13,908 bases of DNA. Origin: Methylotenera_A sp031381645 (GTDB lineage Bacteria > Pseudomonadota > Gammaproteobacteria > Burkholderiales > Methylophilaceae). A model generated the notes under the pieces. It had not been told where the DNA came from, made no database searches, and saw nothing but the letters and a program-made list of their open reading frames with translations. Below, piece after piece: positions 1 through 7,968 of this stretch. The stretch is from NCBI GenBank assembly GCA_031381645.1, contig JANMYB010000016.1:1-13908 (forward strand), written 5' to 3'. How positions within the stretch are numbered: position 1 is the stretch's first letter; every line of letters starts with the position of its first letter. The position numbers and the translations under genes are program-made.

Positions 1-1
1 C

Positions 2-586
2 GAGCCTGAACTATGCCAACAACTGATTGAGTATTATGAGCAAGCGGGTGGAACGGACTCAGGATTTATGCGCGAAATTGACGGAAAAACGGTTGGCATG
101 TTGGATTACACGCACAAGCGCCGTCGTGATTGCAGCCTTGAGGCAAGCGCGTTACAAACAGCCTGCATCGATAGTATCTTTAACAAATTAGTACCCGTGA
201 TTGATTTAGCCTTTCAGTTTCGCGCGACCAGAATGGAGCGCACGCTTGTGGCCTGCTATGACGCAGAAGAACAAGCACACTTTAGCGCGCACCGAGATAA
301 CACTACGCAAGGCACCGCACATAGAAAATTCGCTGTTTCTTTGTTTTTAAATTCGGGTGATTACGAAGGTGGTTATTTAAAATTTCCAGAATTTGGCTCT
401 GGGCATTTTGTCGCGCCAACGGGCGGCGCAGTAGTATTCTCTTGCTCCCTCCTGCATCAGGCAACCCGTGTTACTAAGGGTAAACGCTATATGTTTTTAC
501 CCTTTTTGTATGACGAAGCATCAGAGCTAATCAGACAGAGTTCAGCTACGAAAATCGTGGGTTTGTCTAACAAAACAAGCTGTTAG
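2..586 (+). CDS. 2OG-Fe(II) dioxygenase domain protein, 5'-truncated by window edge
   Basis: Probable non-haem iron, 2-oxoglutarate-dependent oxygenase; substrate unknown. The frame is open from base 2 and reads EPELCQQLIEYYEQAGG before the first ATG at 68, so the gene starts outside the window and 68 is probably an internal Met. Numbered from that Met, the iron ligands appear as HRD (H75, D77) and a distal H130 in SLLHQ, with R140 (KGKR) as the likely 2-oxoglutarate carboxylate anchor. The core carries the usual double-stranded beta-helix sequence (YEGGYLKFPEFG, then PTGGAVVFSCSLLH). From memory, proteins with this C-terminal half often carry a peroxiredoxin-like domain in front, which would lie off-window; this is not visible here. 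It stands alone relative to the nitrate cluster and lies on the opposite strand. The fold call is firm, the biological role is not. Confidence 0.85.
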   Translation, partial: EPELCQQLIEYYEQAGGTDSGFMREIDGKTVGMLDYTHKRRRDCSLEASALQTACIDSIFNKLVPVIDLAFQFRATRMERTLVACYDAEEQAHFSAHRDNTTQGTAHRKFAVSLFLNSGDYEGGYLKFPEFGSGHFVAPTGGAVVFSCSLLHQATRVTKGKRYMFLPFLYDEASELIRQSSATKIVGLSNKTSC

Positions 587-679
587 GGTGTTTGGCGATG
601 CTCAGCATCCATGGGGCTTCCAGAGCATATATTTTTATATAAAGTTTTGCCCCACATTATTTTCTCATAAGGTATTTTC

Positions 680-711
680 TATAATTTAGTTTAGCGAAAA
701 CATCTAAACTA
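680..711 (+). promoter_or_regulatory. Possible -10 box and 8-bp hairpin before the cyclase-like gene
   Basis: The 156-bp gap between the dioxygenase gene and the cyclase-like gene holds a perfect TATAAT at 680-685. Overlapping and just downstream is a perfect 8-bp inverted repeat, TAGTTTAG (687-694) and CTAAACTA (704-711), with a 9-nt loop. The only -35 candidate at workable spacing is TTATTT at 658-663 (16 bp), which is poor. The repeat would fall at or just after the transcription start, so it could be an operator or a 5' mRNA hairpin. The arms are AT-rich and no T-run follows, so a terminator is unlikely. Confidence 0.3.
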
Positions 712-772
712 TTGAAGTATTGAGTTTTTGTGATTAAGATGGGTGCTTAACGTCACGAAATACGTAAATATT

Positions 773-1846
773 ATGAATGACAAATTGAATAAAACGTCGA
801 TTTGCAACGTGGTTGCTATAGAGATTATTGATTACTCCAAAAAAACCGAGGGTGAACAAACGGAACTTAAAAATCAGTTGAATGGTTTTATTCAGCATGC
901 GGTGATTGACTTGCCGCAAGAGGATCGCGAGATTGTCGATACGATCAGTGGCGTGCACATTGCCTGCACTGGCACGCTAGAAGACGCGTTGGAAGATGCA
1001 CTTTTTGTCTCGATTACCATCCGCGACGAAATTTTAAAAAACAATACAGACGGCGCAATACCTTTATATGTACATTTTGGCATTAATTTAGGCGCTGTGC
1101 GTACGCTTAAAAAAGGCTTGGTTGGTGTGGGGATGGATGAAGCGCAGCGTATTATGAGCTTTGCAGAACCGAATCAAATTTTGGTTTCGCAAGGCTATTT
1201 TGATGTGGCCTCAAAGCTGACGCAAGAAATGGCGCAGATGTTTGAAAAATACGAAATGCACGCGCATGAGCACGATATTTATGCAGTGCGTTTGCTAAAA
1301 GAGGCAGCGACAGAAGAGGCACCATCGATTCCTGTGGATAGTTCAGATTCTGAGGCGCAGCCATCCATTGTGAGCAAAATCAATTGGAATTATGTTGGCC
1401 TAAGCTTTTTAGCGTTGGCAGGATTTTTTATATTGGGAAAATTAGTTTCATCGCCAACTGAGCCGACGATTATTTTGGAGCAGCCTGTAGCAACTGAAAC
1501 ACCCAAAAAACTAGAAGCAGCGCCAGTAGTGTTGGCTAAACCTGTGGAAGAAGTCAAGCCTGCTCAAGATAAAGTCATTGAAAACGCAGTCAAAAAAGAA
1601 GAACCAAAAAAAGCTAAAGTTGTACAGAAAAAACCTCAGCAAAAAGCTGAAACGCTTGCAAGCAAATCCGAAAAAGCGACAGCTGAAAAGTTGGTTGAGA
1701 GTAAAGTGGAAAAATCAGCAGTATCAAAACCAGAAAAAGCTACAACTGTTGAAAAGTCAAGTTGGGAGGCCATCAAGGAAAGCGTCCAACAAGGCTCAGA
1801 GCGTAAATGCTCGCAAGCGGAAATCGCCATGAATCAATGCAGATAA
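773..1846 (+). CDS. Degenerate class III nucleotide-cyclase-homology protein, one TM helix and Lys/Glu-rich tail
   Basis: Residues about 10-176 match the bacterial adenylate/guanylate cyclase homology domain, ending in the family's AQRIMSFAEPNQILVS and HEHDIYAVRLL blocks. Key catalytic positions look lost. The first metal Asp of the usual LDIVGYSKK block is Glu17 (here IEIIDYSKK). The usual DTGDG block reads DTISG, so the second metal Asp is Ser59. The usual INVAQR reads MDEAQR, so the transition-state Asn is Asp122; Arg126 remains. A single hydrophobic helix spans about 204-225, followed by about 95 residues rich in Lys, Glu, Ala and Pro, and a C-terminal motif with two Cys (346 and 356 of 357). 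Likely topology is a cytoplasmic domain with a periplasmic tail. The start is uncertain: the in-frame GTG at 743 adds 10 residues, and neither start has a good ribosome site. The ATG is preferred because the domain starts soon after it. Possibly a non-catalytic sensor or scaffold. Confidence 0.72.
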   Translation: MNDKLNKTSICNVVAIEIIDYSKKTEGEQTELKNQLNGFIQHAVIDLPQEDREIVDTISGVHIACTGTLEDALEDALFVSITIRDEILKNNTDGAIPLYVHFGINLGAVRTLKKGLVGVGMDEAQRIMSFAEPNQILVSQGYFDVASKLTQEMAQMFEKYEMHAHEHDIYAVRLLKEAATEEAPSIPVDSSDSEAQPSIVSKINWNYVGLSFLALAGFFILGKLVSSPTEPTIILEQPVATETPKKLEAAPVVLAKPVEEVKPAQDKVIENAVKKEEPKKAKVVQKKPQQKAETLASKSEKATAEKLVESKVEKSAVSKPEKATTVEKSSWEAIKESVQQGSERKCSQAEIAMNQCR

Positions 1847-4617
1847 CTTTCTTTATTTCCAGTAAAAACCTTGCTGTGCGTTGACACTAGTCGTTTTAAC
1901 TCGATTAAGCACGAGCCGCACTCGGTGCCGCATTTCAGCTTGTTTTGCAGAGTGATCAAATCTGCGCCTAGTTCGATATTTTCAACAATCTCGTTTTGCG
2001 AAACATCTAAACAATTGCAGATAATTTTGCCGCGCCCAACCTCGCCACTTGGCGGTGCAGAGAGCGGGGCAAGTGCCCAACGGCTAAATTCTTTATATTG
2101 CGCATCATCGTTAAACTGGCCTGTGGACATCACTTCTTTTAACCATTCGGTCGCCAGCGTTTCACCCATTAAGCGCACGCCAGCAACCTCTAATTTGCCA
2201 TTGGCTGCGTTTTTTTGCACCAAAATACGTTTGCTAATACCGCGTTTGGCATCGTTGTAATTTAAGCAGGGTGATTCATCTGTCATGCCTAAAATCTCGT
2301 CAATTTTTTCTATTAATTCTAGGTCTGGTGCGGTTTCGTGCGCAGCACGCAAAATAAGCAAACCTGCTTTATTTGTCTCGTTTTCGCGCCCAAACAAGCC
2401 GCAGTTGGTGTGGGTAAATTGCGGCATTAGTTCGCGCACTTTTTCTAATAGGGTTAAATCTTGGCAAGTGCGTAAAATCGTCATGCGCCAAGGCAGTTCT
2501 AGTTTTTCTATTTTAACGGCGGTATGTTTTAGTTCTGGCTGTTTAGAGGTTTTATCAAAAGCAGGCGGCATCAGCGCGTTTACGCCTAAACCATTCATAA
2601 ACTGGCTGCCCCAGTGCATGGCAATAAAGGTTTGCGCAGGTTGCACTTCATCGCTAGTTTGCACAGGCAAAATGAGGCTACCACGCTTATTTTGTACTTT
2701 TACGATGTCGCCATTTTTGAGATTACGTCGCATCATGTCATCGGCACTGAGGTTAATGACAGGCTCTTCTGCATGATTAAACAACTGCGCTACATTGCCT
2801 GTGCGGCTCATACTGTGCCATTGGTCGCGCAAACGACCCGTGAGTAAATGCAGCGGATATCGCGCATCAGTTTTGTCGGCCGTGCCTTTATATACCGCAT
2901 TGACAAATTGTGCTTTACCATCTGTTTTTTGAAACTTTCCATCGCTGTAAAGCCGTGCTTTTCCTGTGCTAGCACCCTCTACAAAAGGCCACTGCTGTGG
3001 GCCTCGCACCATAAGTATGGGGTAGCTTAAGCCAGTAATATCTAAATCCCGACCACGAGTGCTCTCGCGGTGTTCATTAAAAATATCCTCAGTATTTTTA
3101 AACGGAAATAAATTAGATTTTTTAGCTAAATGCTTTTGCTCTAGTTTTTTTTCTAGACGCTGAGCAAAATCTACCATAATAGCCCAATCATGCTTTGCTT
3201 CAGCAGGTGGTGCCACGGCTGAGTTAACACGTGTGATGCGTCGCTCAGAATTCGTTACCGTACCTTCTTTTTCACCCCAAGTGCTAGCTGGCAGCAACAC
3301 ATCGGCATAGGGAGCAGTACTAGTATTGTTAAACGCGTCTTGCACAACGACTAATTCAGCCGTGTTTAAGGCTTCTAGCACATTATTGAGGTCTGGCATG
3401 GAGTGTGCGGGGTTGGTGCAGGCAATCCAAATGGCTTTAATTTCACCACTTTTAACGGCATCGAACATCTCTATCGCCGTTTTACCTGCGTTGGCTGGCA
3501 CGTCATCTACGCCCCAGAGTTTAGCGATTTCCTCACGGTGTTCTGGATTAGCTAAATCGCGATGACCAGATAACAAGTTAGCCATGCCGCCGACTTCACG
3601 CCCGCCCATGGCATTGGGTTGACCTGTGAGAGAAAACGGCCCTGCGCCAGGTTTGCCGATTTGGCCTGTAGCCAAATGTAAATTTATCAGCGAGGCATTT
3701 TTATCGGTGCCATGGATGCTCTGATTCAAACCCATGCAATACATGGAAAGTGTAGGGCCTTTGCCAAACCATTTGGCGGCGGTGATGATGTCACTTTCTT
3801 TAATGCCACAAATATCGGCCACCATTTTGGGCGTATATTCGCGCACGGTATCTTTGAGCGCATCAAAACCATTAGTGTGCGCGTTAATGTAGGCCATATC
3901 TAGCAAGCCTTCCCATAACATCACGTGCAGCATGCCGTTAAATAGGGCGACGTCGGTGCCGGGCAAAATGGCCAGATGCAAATCAGCCGCTTGTGCAGTA
4001 TCTGTTTTGCGCGGGTCTACAACGATGATTTTTAAGTTTGGATTTTTGGCTTTCGCGTCTTCAATCCGCCTAAAAATAATCGGGTGTGCAAACGCGGTGT
4101 TGCTGCCAGCGATAAACAAGCAATCTGTATGGTCAATATCTTCGTAGCATGCTGGCGGCGAATCAGCACCCAATGTGGCTTTGTAGCCTGTGACGGCGGA
4201 AGACATGCATAGTCTGGAATTGGTATCTACGTTATTTGTACCGATTAAGCCTTTGGCAAGCTTGTTAAATACGTAATAATCTTCGGTCATTAATTGGCCA
4301 GAGATATAAAATGCGACAGAATCTGGGCCATGTTTTTCGATAGTTTGTGCAAATTGTTCTGCTAAATAATCCAGCGAAATATCCCAAGACACGCGCTTTC
4401 TGGGCGTATCACGGCTTAAACGCATCTCAGGGTAAAGTGCACGGTTATCTGGCTTGGCAGACAAATGCAAGGTTGCGCCTTTGGTGCATAAACGACCGAA
4501 GTTAGCAGGGTGGTTGGGGTCGCCTTTTACGCCAATGATTTGCTCACCTTGCGAGTGAATAATCACGCCGCAACCCACACCGCAGTAGCAACAAGTAGAT
4601 TTTGTTTCTTTAATCAT
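1834..4617 (-). CDS. nasA: Assimilatory nitrate reductase, catalytic subunit
   Basis: Reduces nitrate to nitrite in the cytoplasm, the first step of nitrate assimilation. The 927 residues begin with the 4Fe-4S motif C9-x2-C12-x3-C16-x27-C44, followed by Lys46, the usual electron-relay Lys of this family. The molybdenum-ligand Cys is C137 in TNSRLCMSS, as in NasA/NarB enzymes of the Mo-bisMGD superfamily. The molybdopterin-dinucleotide-binding C-terminal domain includes LHLLTGRLRDQWHSMSRTG. A BFD-like 2Fe-2S domain closes the protein (C867, C869, C900, C903; C896 is an extra Cys), as in Klebsiella-type NasA. This explains its length beyond the roughly 700-residue core. The start lies 11 nt after nirD with only AAGG one base from the ATG, so translational coupling to nirD is likely. 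The stop overlaps the convergent cyclase-like gene by 13 bp. No partner flavoprotein (NasC type) lies in the window. Confidence 0.96.
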   Translation of the reverse strand: MIKETKSTCCYCGVGCGVIIHSQGEQIIGVKGDPNHPANFGRLCTKGATLHLSAKPDNRALYPEMRLSRDTPRKRVSWDISLDYLAEQFAQTIEKHGPDSVAFYISGQLMTEDYYVFNKLAKGLIGTNNVDTNSRLCMSSAVTGYKATLGADSPPACYEDIDHTDCLFIAGSNTAFAHPIIFRRIEDAKAKNPNLKIIVVDPRKTDTAQAADLHLAILPGTDVALFNGMLHVMLWEGLLDMAYINAHTNGFDALKDTVREYTPKMVADICGIKESDIITAAKWFGKGPTLSMYCMGLNQSIHGTDKNASLINLHLATGQIGKPGAGPFSLTGQPNAMGGREVGGMANLLSGHRDLANPEHREEIAKLWGVDDVPANAGKTAIEMFDAVKSGEIKAIWIACTNPAHSMPDLNNVLEALNTAELVVVQDAFNNTSTAPYADVLLPASTWGEKEGTVTNSERRITRVNSAVAPPAEAKHDWAIMVDFAQRLEKKLEQKHLAKKSNLFPFKNTEDIFNEHRESTRGRDLDITGLSYPILMVRGPQQWPFVEGASTGKARLYSDGKFQKTDGKAQFVNAVYKGTADKTDARYPLHLLTGRLRDQWHSMSRTGNVAQLFNHAEEPVINLSADDMMRRNLKNGDIVKVQNKRGSLILPVQTSDEVQPAQTFIAMHWGSQFMNGLGVNALMPPAFDKTSKQPELKHTAVKIEKLELPWRMTILRTCQDLTLLEKVRELMPQFTHTNCGLFGRENETNKAGLLILRAAHETAPDLELIEKIDEILGMTDESPCLNYNDAKRGISKRILVQKNAANGKLEVAGVRLMGETLATEWLKEVMSTGQFNDDAQYKEFSRWALAPLSAPPSGEVGRGKIICNCLDVSQNEIVENIELGADLITLQNKLKCGTECGSCLIELKRLVSTHSKVFTGNKESYLH

Positions 4618-4628
4618 GCCTTTTGCTT

Positions 4629-4934
4629 TTATATTTCCAAGAAAACCATGCCATCTTCAATTTTAGTATTAAAACACGTTGTTTCACCCACGTCTGGCTC
4701 TTCTGCTTTACCATCGACCAAGCTGATTTTCCAAGAGTGAAGCGGGCAGGCTACTTTGTCACCATATACAATGCCTTGTGACAAAGGACCACCTTTGTGT
4801 GGGCAAGTATTGTTTACCGCAAATACGCGGTCATCTTCTGTACGAAACACGCCAATCTCAATATCTTTAGTGCGTACGACGCGCGCACCCAGTTTTGGGA
4901 TGTCGATTAAAGGGCAAACTTTTGTCCAACTCAT
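4629..4934 (-). CDS. nirD: Nitrite reductase small subunit, Rieske-like
   Basis: Small subunit of the NADH-dependent assimilatory nitrite reductase, partner of NirB. The 101 residues form a Rieske-like 2Fe-2S domain with both cluster-binding boxes intact: C44-P-H46 (NTCPHKGGPLSQG) and C63-P-L-H66 (ACPLHSWKISL). In some NirD proteins these ligands are missing, so this copy may bind a cluster. A GGAG lies 5 nt before the ATG and fixes the start. It lies 43 nt after the phosphatase-kinase gene and 11 nt before nasA. It is separated from nirB by two genes, although the two proteins should act as one enzyme. A general Rieske ferredoxin is the only alternative; the length and context favour NirD. 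Confidence 0.93.
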   Translation of the reverse strand: MSWTKVCPLIDIPKLGARVVRTKDIEIGVFRTEDDRVFAVNNTCPHKGGPLSQGIVYGDKVACPLHSWKISLVDGKAEEPDVGETTCFNTKIEDGMVFLEI

Positions 4935-4956
4935 AAAAACTCCAATTTCAATTCAA

Positions 4957-4972
4957 GGCGAGTGTACTCACC
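4957..4972 (-). repeat. Short imperfect hairpin between the phosphatase-kinase gene and nirD
   Basis: Read on the minus strand this is GGTGAGT-AC-ACTCGCC: seven base pairs including one G-U wobble, with only two bases between the arms. It lies just after the stop of the phosphatase-kinase gene and before the nirD ribosome site. No T-run follows, so it is not a classical terminator. It may be an mRNA processing or stability element, or chance. Confidence 0.3.
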
Positions 4973-4977
4973 TTTGT

Positions 4978-6678
4978 TTAAGATAAAACTAGTAAATAAA
5001 TTAGTAAAAAATTGAGCATTAGTGAAAATATCGCAATCCACTGCCATTTCAATAATCTTGCCCGTGCAATGAGCGGTGTACGCTGCATCGCAATCGGTTT
5101 AAATTCACCATGTTCGAGTGCGTGCAACATTTCATCAGAGGTTTCAAAACGCTTTTCAACATCTCTTGCCACCGCTTTAAGTACAATATTTTCTAGCCAG
5201 CTGGGTATCTCAGGCCGATAACGCGTAGGGCGCACTGGCTCACCAAAACGCGGTGTTTGAAAGGGTTCTATCTCGCCATAAGGATATTTACGCGTTAGTA
5301 AATAATACAAAGTGACCCCAGCCGCATAAAGATCGGTTGCAATGTCCGCGCCTTTACCTTCAAACAACTCAGGTGCCATATAACTGGGCGTACCAGGGTT
5401 TTCCATAGAGTCTGGTGTGCCTACTGTGGTATTAAGGGCGACACCCAAATCTAAGATGCGTAAACGCTGATCTGCACCAATGTGAATATTATCTGGCTTA
5501 ATATCGCGATGCACAATGTTTAAACGGTGCAACATGCTTAAGCCACGTGCTAAATCTGCGCCAATCTTAGCGGCACCGTTCACCGTAAAGTGATGCCCGC
5601 TATCTAGGCGCTGTTGCAGGGTGGCGCCTTCATGCCAAGTCATTACATAATACAAATGCTTGCGCTGCCCCAAAGCGAGCGGTAATACTTGCGGCACACA
5701 TTGCGCAACTACGCGCTTGGCGAGCCATTCTTCATTCATCAGCGCTTGGCAACTATCCGTATCTGTCGCGAGTAGAGGTTGCAGCGTTTTGAGTACAAAT
5801 AGCTGGCCAGTTTGGTTGCGCACTTTGTACAAAATGGTCGCGCGCGAATCATGTAAGATTTCCAGTACTTCAAAACCGTCTAATAGCTCGCCCACTTTTA
5901 GCTTAGGTGGTACGCTTAAACTCGTCGCATCCGATAACAAATCACTCAGACCATCGGTGCCTATAGAGTCAATACGCACAACCAATGCGGTGCTGTTATC
6001 TTGCCCACCATTGGCTAATGCCGTTTTGGTCAGGTGATCGCTAATCATTTGCGGGCTATCAAACTTCATCATGCCGCTGTGTATAGCTTGCTCGCCGAGC
6101 GGCTCCCACACGCCGTCACTCATGATGGCGTATATATCGCCGACTTCTAGCAAGCCTTCGGCAAAATCGACGCTTAAGTGTTTATCTAAACCTACCGCAC
6201 GCTTTAGCACGTGGCGCATATCTGGGCTATCCCAAACATGGTCGCTGGTGAGTTGCTCTAATACTTTATTGCGCAGCCGATAGATGCGCGTATCACCTAC
6301 ATGCGCCATCACGTAACGTTGACCCTTCAGTACCATGAGTGACAGCGTTGTTGCCATGCCCGTCATATCACGATTCGCCGCAGCTTGCGCAATCACCCAG
6401 CGATTGGCAGCTCCAAGCACTTTATCGAGCGCCATATGCGTTTGCCATGTATCAGGTGTGGCGTAATAATCGGCTGATACCGTACGTACCGTCATTTCAG
6501 CCGCTTCGCGCCCACCTGCATTGCCGCTTACACCATCTGCCACTGCAAATAACGCACCTTTGGTGGTCAGTTGCGAGTCGCCAAGTGTGTCACTAGGGGT
6601 GACAACGCCCACATAATCTTCATTACGCGAGCGCGGGCCAGTTTGGCTACTTTCACCAACAGTAAACTTAAGTGGCAT
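4978..6678 (-). CDS. PP2C-type protein phosphatase fused to Ser/Thr protein kinase, C-terminal membrane anchor
   Basis: A 566-residue bifunctional signalling protein. Residues about 5-238 form a PP2C phosphatase with the metal-binding motifs present: RNED (D21), VADGVSG (D48), MSDG (D188) and GGQDN (D227). Residues about 268-525 form a Hanks-type kinase: Lys297 in VLKTL, catalytic loop HRDIKPDN (D392, N397), DLG (D410) in place of DFG, and GTPSYMAPE (435-437 APE). The Gly-rich loop is not recognisable (HDSRATILYKV). A final hydrophobic helix at about 546-566 would anchor it with both enzymes in the cytoplasm. It sits 29 nt after the MFS transporter and 43 nt before nirD, so it is almost certainly cotranscribed with nitrate genes. 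From memory, a kinase gene of this kind also lies beside nirB in Pseudomonas. The target is unknown; a transporter or reductase of this cluster is an inference. The ribosome site is weak. Confidence 0.9.
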   Translation of the reverse strand: MPLKFTVGESSQTGPRSRNEDYVGVVTPSDTLGDSQLTTKGALFAVADGVSGNAGGREAAEMTVRTVSADYYATPDTWQTHMALDKVLGAANRWVIAQAAANRDMTGMATTLSLMVLKGQRYVMAHVGDTRIYRLRNKVLEQLTSDHVWDSPDMRHVLKRAVGLDKHLSVDFAEGLLEVGDIYAIMSDGVWEPLGEQAIHSGMMKFDSPQMISDHLTKTALANGGQDNSTALVVRIDSIGTDGLSDLLSDATSLSVPPKLKVGELLDGFEVLEILHDSRATILYKVRNQTGQLFVLKTLQPLLATDTDSCQALMNEEWLAKRVVAQCVPQVLPLALGQRKHLYYVMTWHEGATLQQRLDSGHHFTVNGAAKIGADLARGLSMLHRLNIVHRDIKPDNIHIGADQRLRILDLGVALNTTVGTPDSMENPGTPSYMAPELFEGKGADIATDLYAAGVTLYYLLTRKYPYGEIEPFQTPRFGEPVRPTRYRPEIPSWLENIVLKAVARDVEKRFETSDEMLHALEHGEFKPIAMQRTPLIARARLLKWQWIAIFSLMLNFLLIYLLVLS

Positions 6679-6707
6679 TAAATTGCGCTTTTAAATATAA
6701 AGTGACA

Positions 6708-7919
6708 CTATACCTTAGCGGTAGTAGCGGTGGCCGAACCCCAAGTTGTACGCCAACGGTTTTTAACGCCCATCAAGCCCAATAATGCCACTACAGCGAG
6801 GCCAGCAAAAATCAATAAACCCACTTGATAGCTACTGGTCACTTGTTTTGAGTAACCTAGGCTAGATGCTAAATAGAATCCGCCTACACCGCCAGCCATG
6901 CCAACCAAGCCAGTCATCACGCCAATTTCTTTACGAAAGCGTTGCGGCACTAATTGAAATACTGCGCCATTACCCATCCCTAAAGCTGCCATTGCGAGTA
7001 CCACAATAGCTAACCCCATGGCTTGTTCTTTTAAGCCAAAGCTTAGAATCAATAAGAAAATAGCGGCGAGTATGTACATAATGGTTAGCGAGCGTATTCC
7101 GCCAATGCGGTCTGCTAATAAGCCACCAAAAGGGCGGACCAGTGAGCCCGCAAAAACACAGGCTGCAGTAAAATAGCCCGCATGCACGGGTGTTAAGCCG
7201 TATTGGTCGTTAAAATAAATGGTAAGCGATGACGCTAAACCAACAAATCCGCCAAAAGTAACGCTGTAAAAGAACATAAACCACCAAGCGTCTTTATCTT
7301 TTAATACTGCTAAATATTGGCTTAACGATTTGGCAGCGGGCGCGTCAGGCGCATCTTTAGCAAAAATCATGTAGACGATTAAAGCAATGCCCAGTGGAAT
7401 TAAGGCTAAACCAAATACATTATTCCAACCAAAAGCAATGGCTAAGCCTGGTGCAAATAAGGCAGCTAAAGCCGTGCCTGAGTTGCCAGCACCCGCAATG
7501 CCCAGCGCTGTACCTTGATGCTCAGGTGGATACCAGCGTGAAGCAAGGGGTAGTGCAACTGCAAATGCAGCACCAGAAAAACCTAAAAACATGCCTAGTA
7601 ACAAGGTGTGTTGGTAAGTGTGAATGCCGTGCAACCAAGCCACTAATAAAGCGGCAATCACAATTACTTGTCCTACTAGCCCTGCCTTTTTAGGTTTGAT
7701 TTGATCAACCAATACACCCATCACAATACGCAATAGGGCGCCAGTAAGCACAGGGGTAGCCACCATCAAGCCTTTTTGTGCGGGACTTAAGTTTAAATCT
7801 GCTGCAATTTGTACGGCGAGTGGCCCTAACATCACCCACACCATGAAGCTCAAGTCAAAATAGAAAAATGAAGCGAATAGTGTAGGTTTGTGGCCTACCT
7901 CCCAAAAACTTTTTTGCAT
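6708..7919 (-). CDS. narK: Nitrate/nitrite MFS transporter, NarK/NNP family
   Basis: Inner-membrane carrier for nitrate uptake, possibly also nitrite exchange. The 403 residues are strongly hydrophobic with 12 expected helices. Both nitrate-signature stretches are visible: GIAGAGNSGTA (about 140-150) and ALGMGNGAVFQLVP (about 312-325). An internal duplication is apparent: ALLRIVMGVLVDQIKPKK near residue 64 mirrors SLVRPFGGLLADRIGG near 262. These two Arg (R64, R262) are the probable counterparts of the substrate-binding Arg pair in helices 2 and 8 of E. coli NarK. The start has AGGGA 7 nt upstream. The gene lies 49 nt after nirB and 29 nt before the phosphatase-kinase gene. In assimilatory clusters this single-unit carrier is often named nasA or narK; the narK symbol is used here to avoid confusion with the reductase. 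Confidence 0.92.
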   Translation of the reverse strand: MQKSFWEVGHKPTLFASFFYFDLSFMVWVMLGPLAVQIAADLNLSPAQKGLMVATPVLTGALLRIVMGVLVDQIKPKKAGLVGQVIVIAALLVAWLHGIHTYQHTLLLGMFLGFSGAAFAVALPLASRWYPPEHQGTALGIAGAGNSGTALAALFAPGLAIAFGWNNVFGLALIPLGIALIVYMIFAKDAPDAPAAKSLSQYLAVLKDKDAWWFMFFYSVTFGGFVGLASSLTIYFNDQYGLTPVHAGYFTAACVFAGSLVRPFGGLLADRIGGIRSLTIMYILAAIFLLILSFGLKEQAMGLAIVVLAMAALGMGNGAVFQLVPQRFRKEIGVMTGLVGMAGGVGGFYLASSLGYSKQVTSSYQVGLLIFAGLAVVALLGLMGVKNRWRTTWGSATATTAKV

Positions 7920-7968
7920 AATATTTCCCTGTATTTATTCGTTTAACTGTTCAATAGGTTGTGATGAC

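Noticed and set aside
68..586. Complete dioxygenase gene starting at the ATG at 68
   Set aside because: The frame stays open to base 2 and the upstream residues continue the domain, so this ATG is internal and the gene is truncated by the window.
597..609. GATGCT-C-AGCATC palindrome as a terminator of the dioxygenase gene
   Set aside because: Only one base separates the arms, too short for a hairpin loop, and no T-run follows directly.
1578..1832. Lys/Gln-rich 84-residue frame on the plus strand
   Set aside because: It is a frame-shifted shadow of the Lys/Glu-rich tail of the cyclase-like gene, with no independent ribosome site.
1871..4147. Several plus-strand open frames opposite nasA
   Set aside because: They are antisense shadows of a well-conserved reductase gene and show no recognisable domain.
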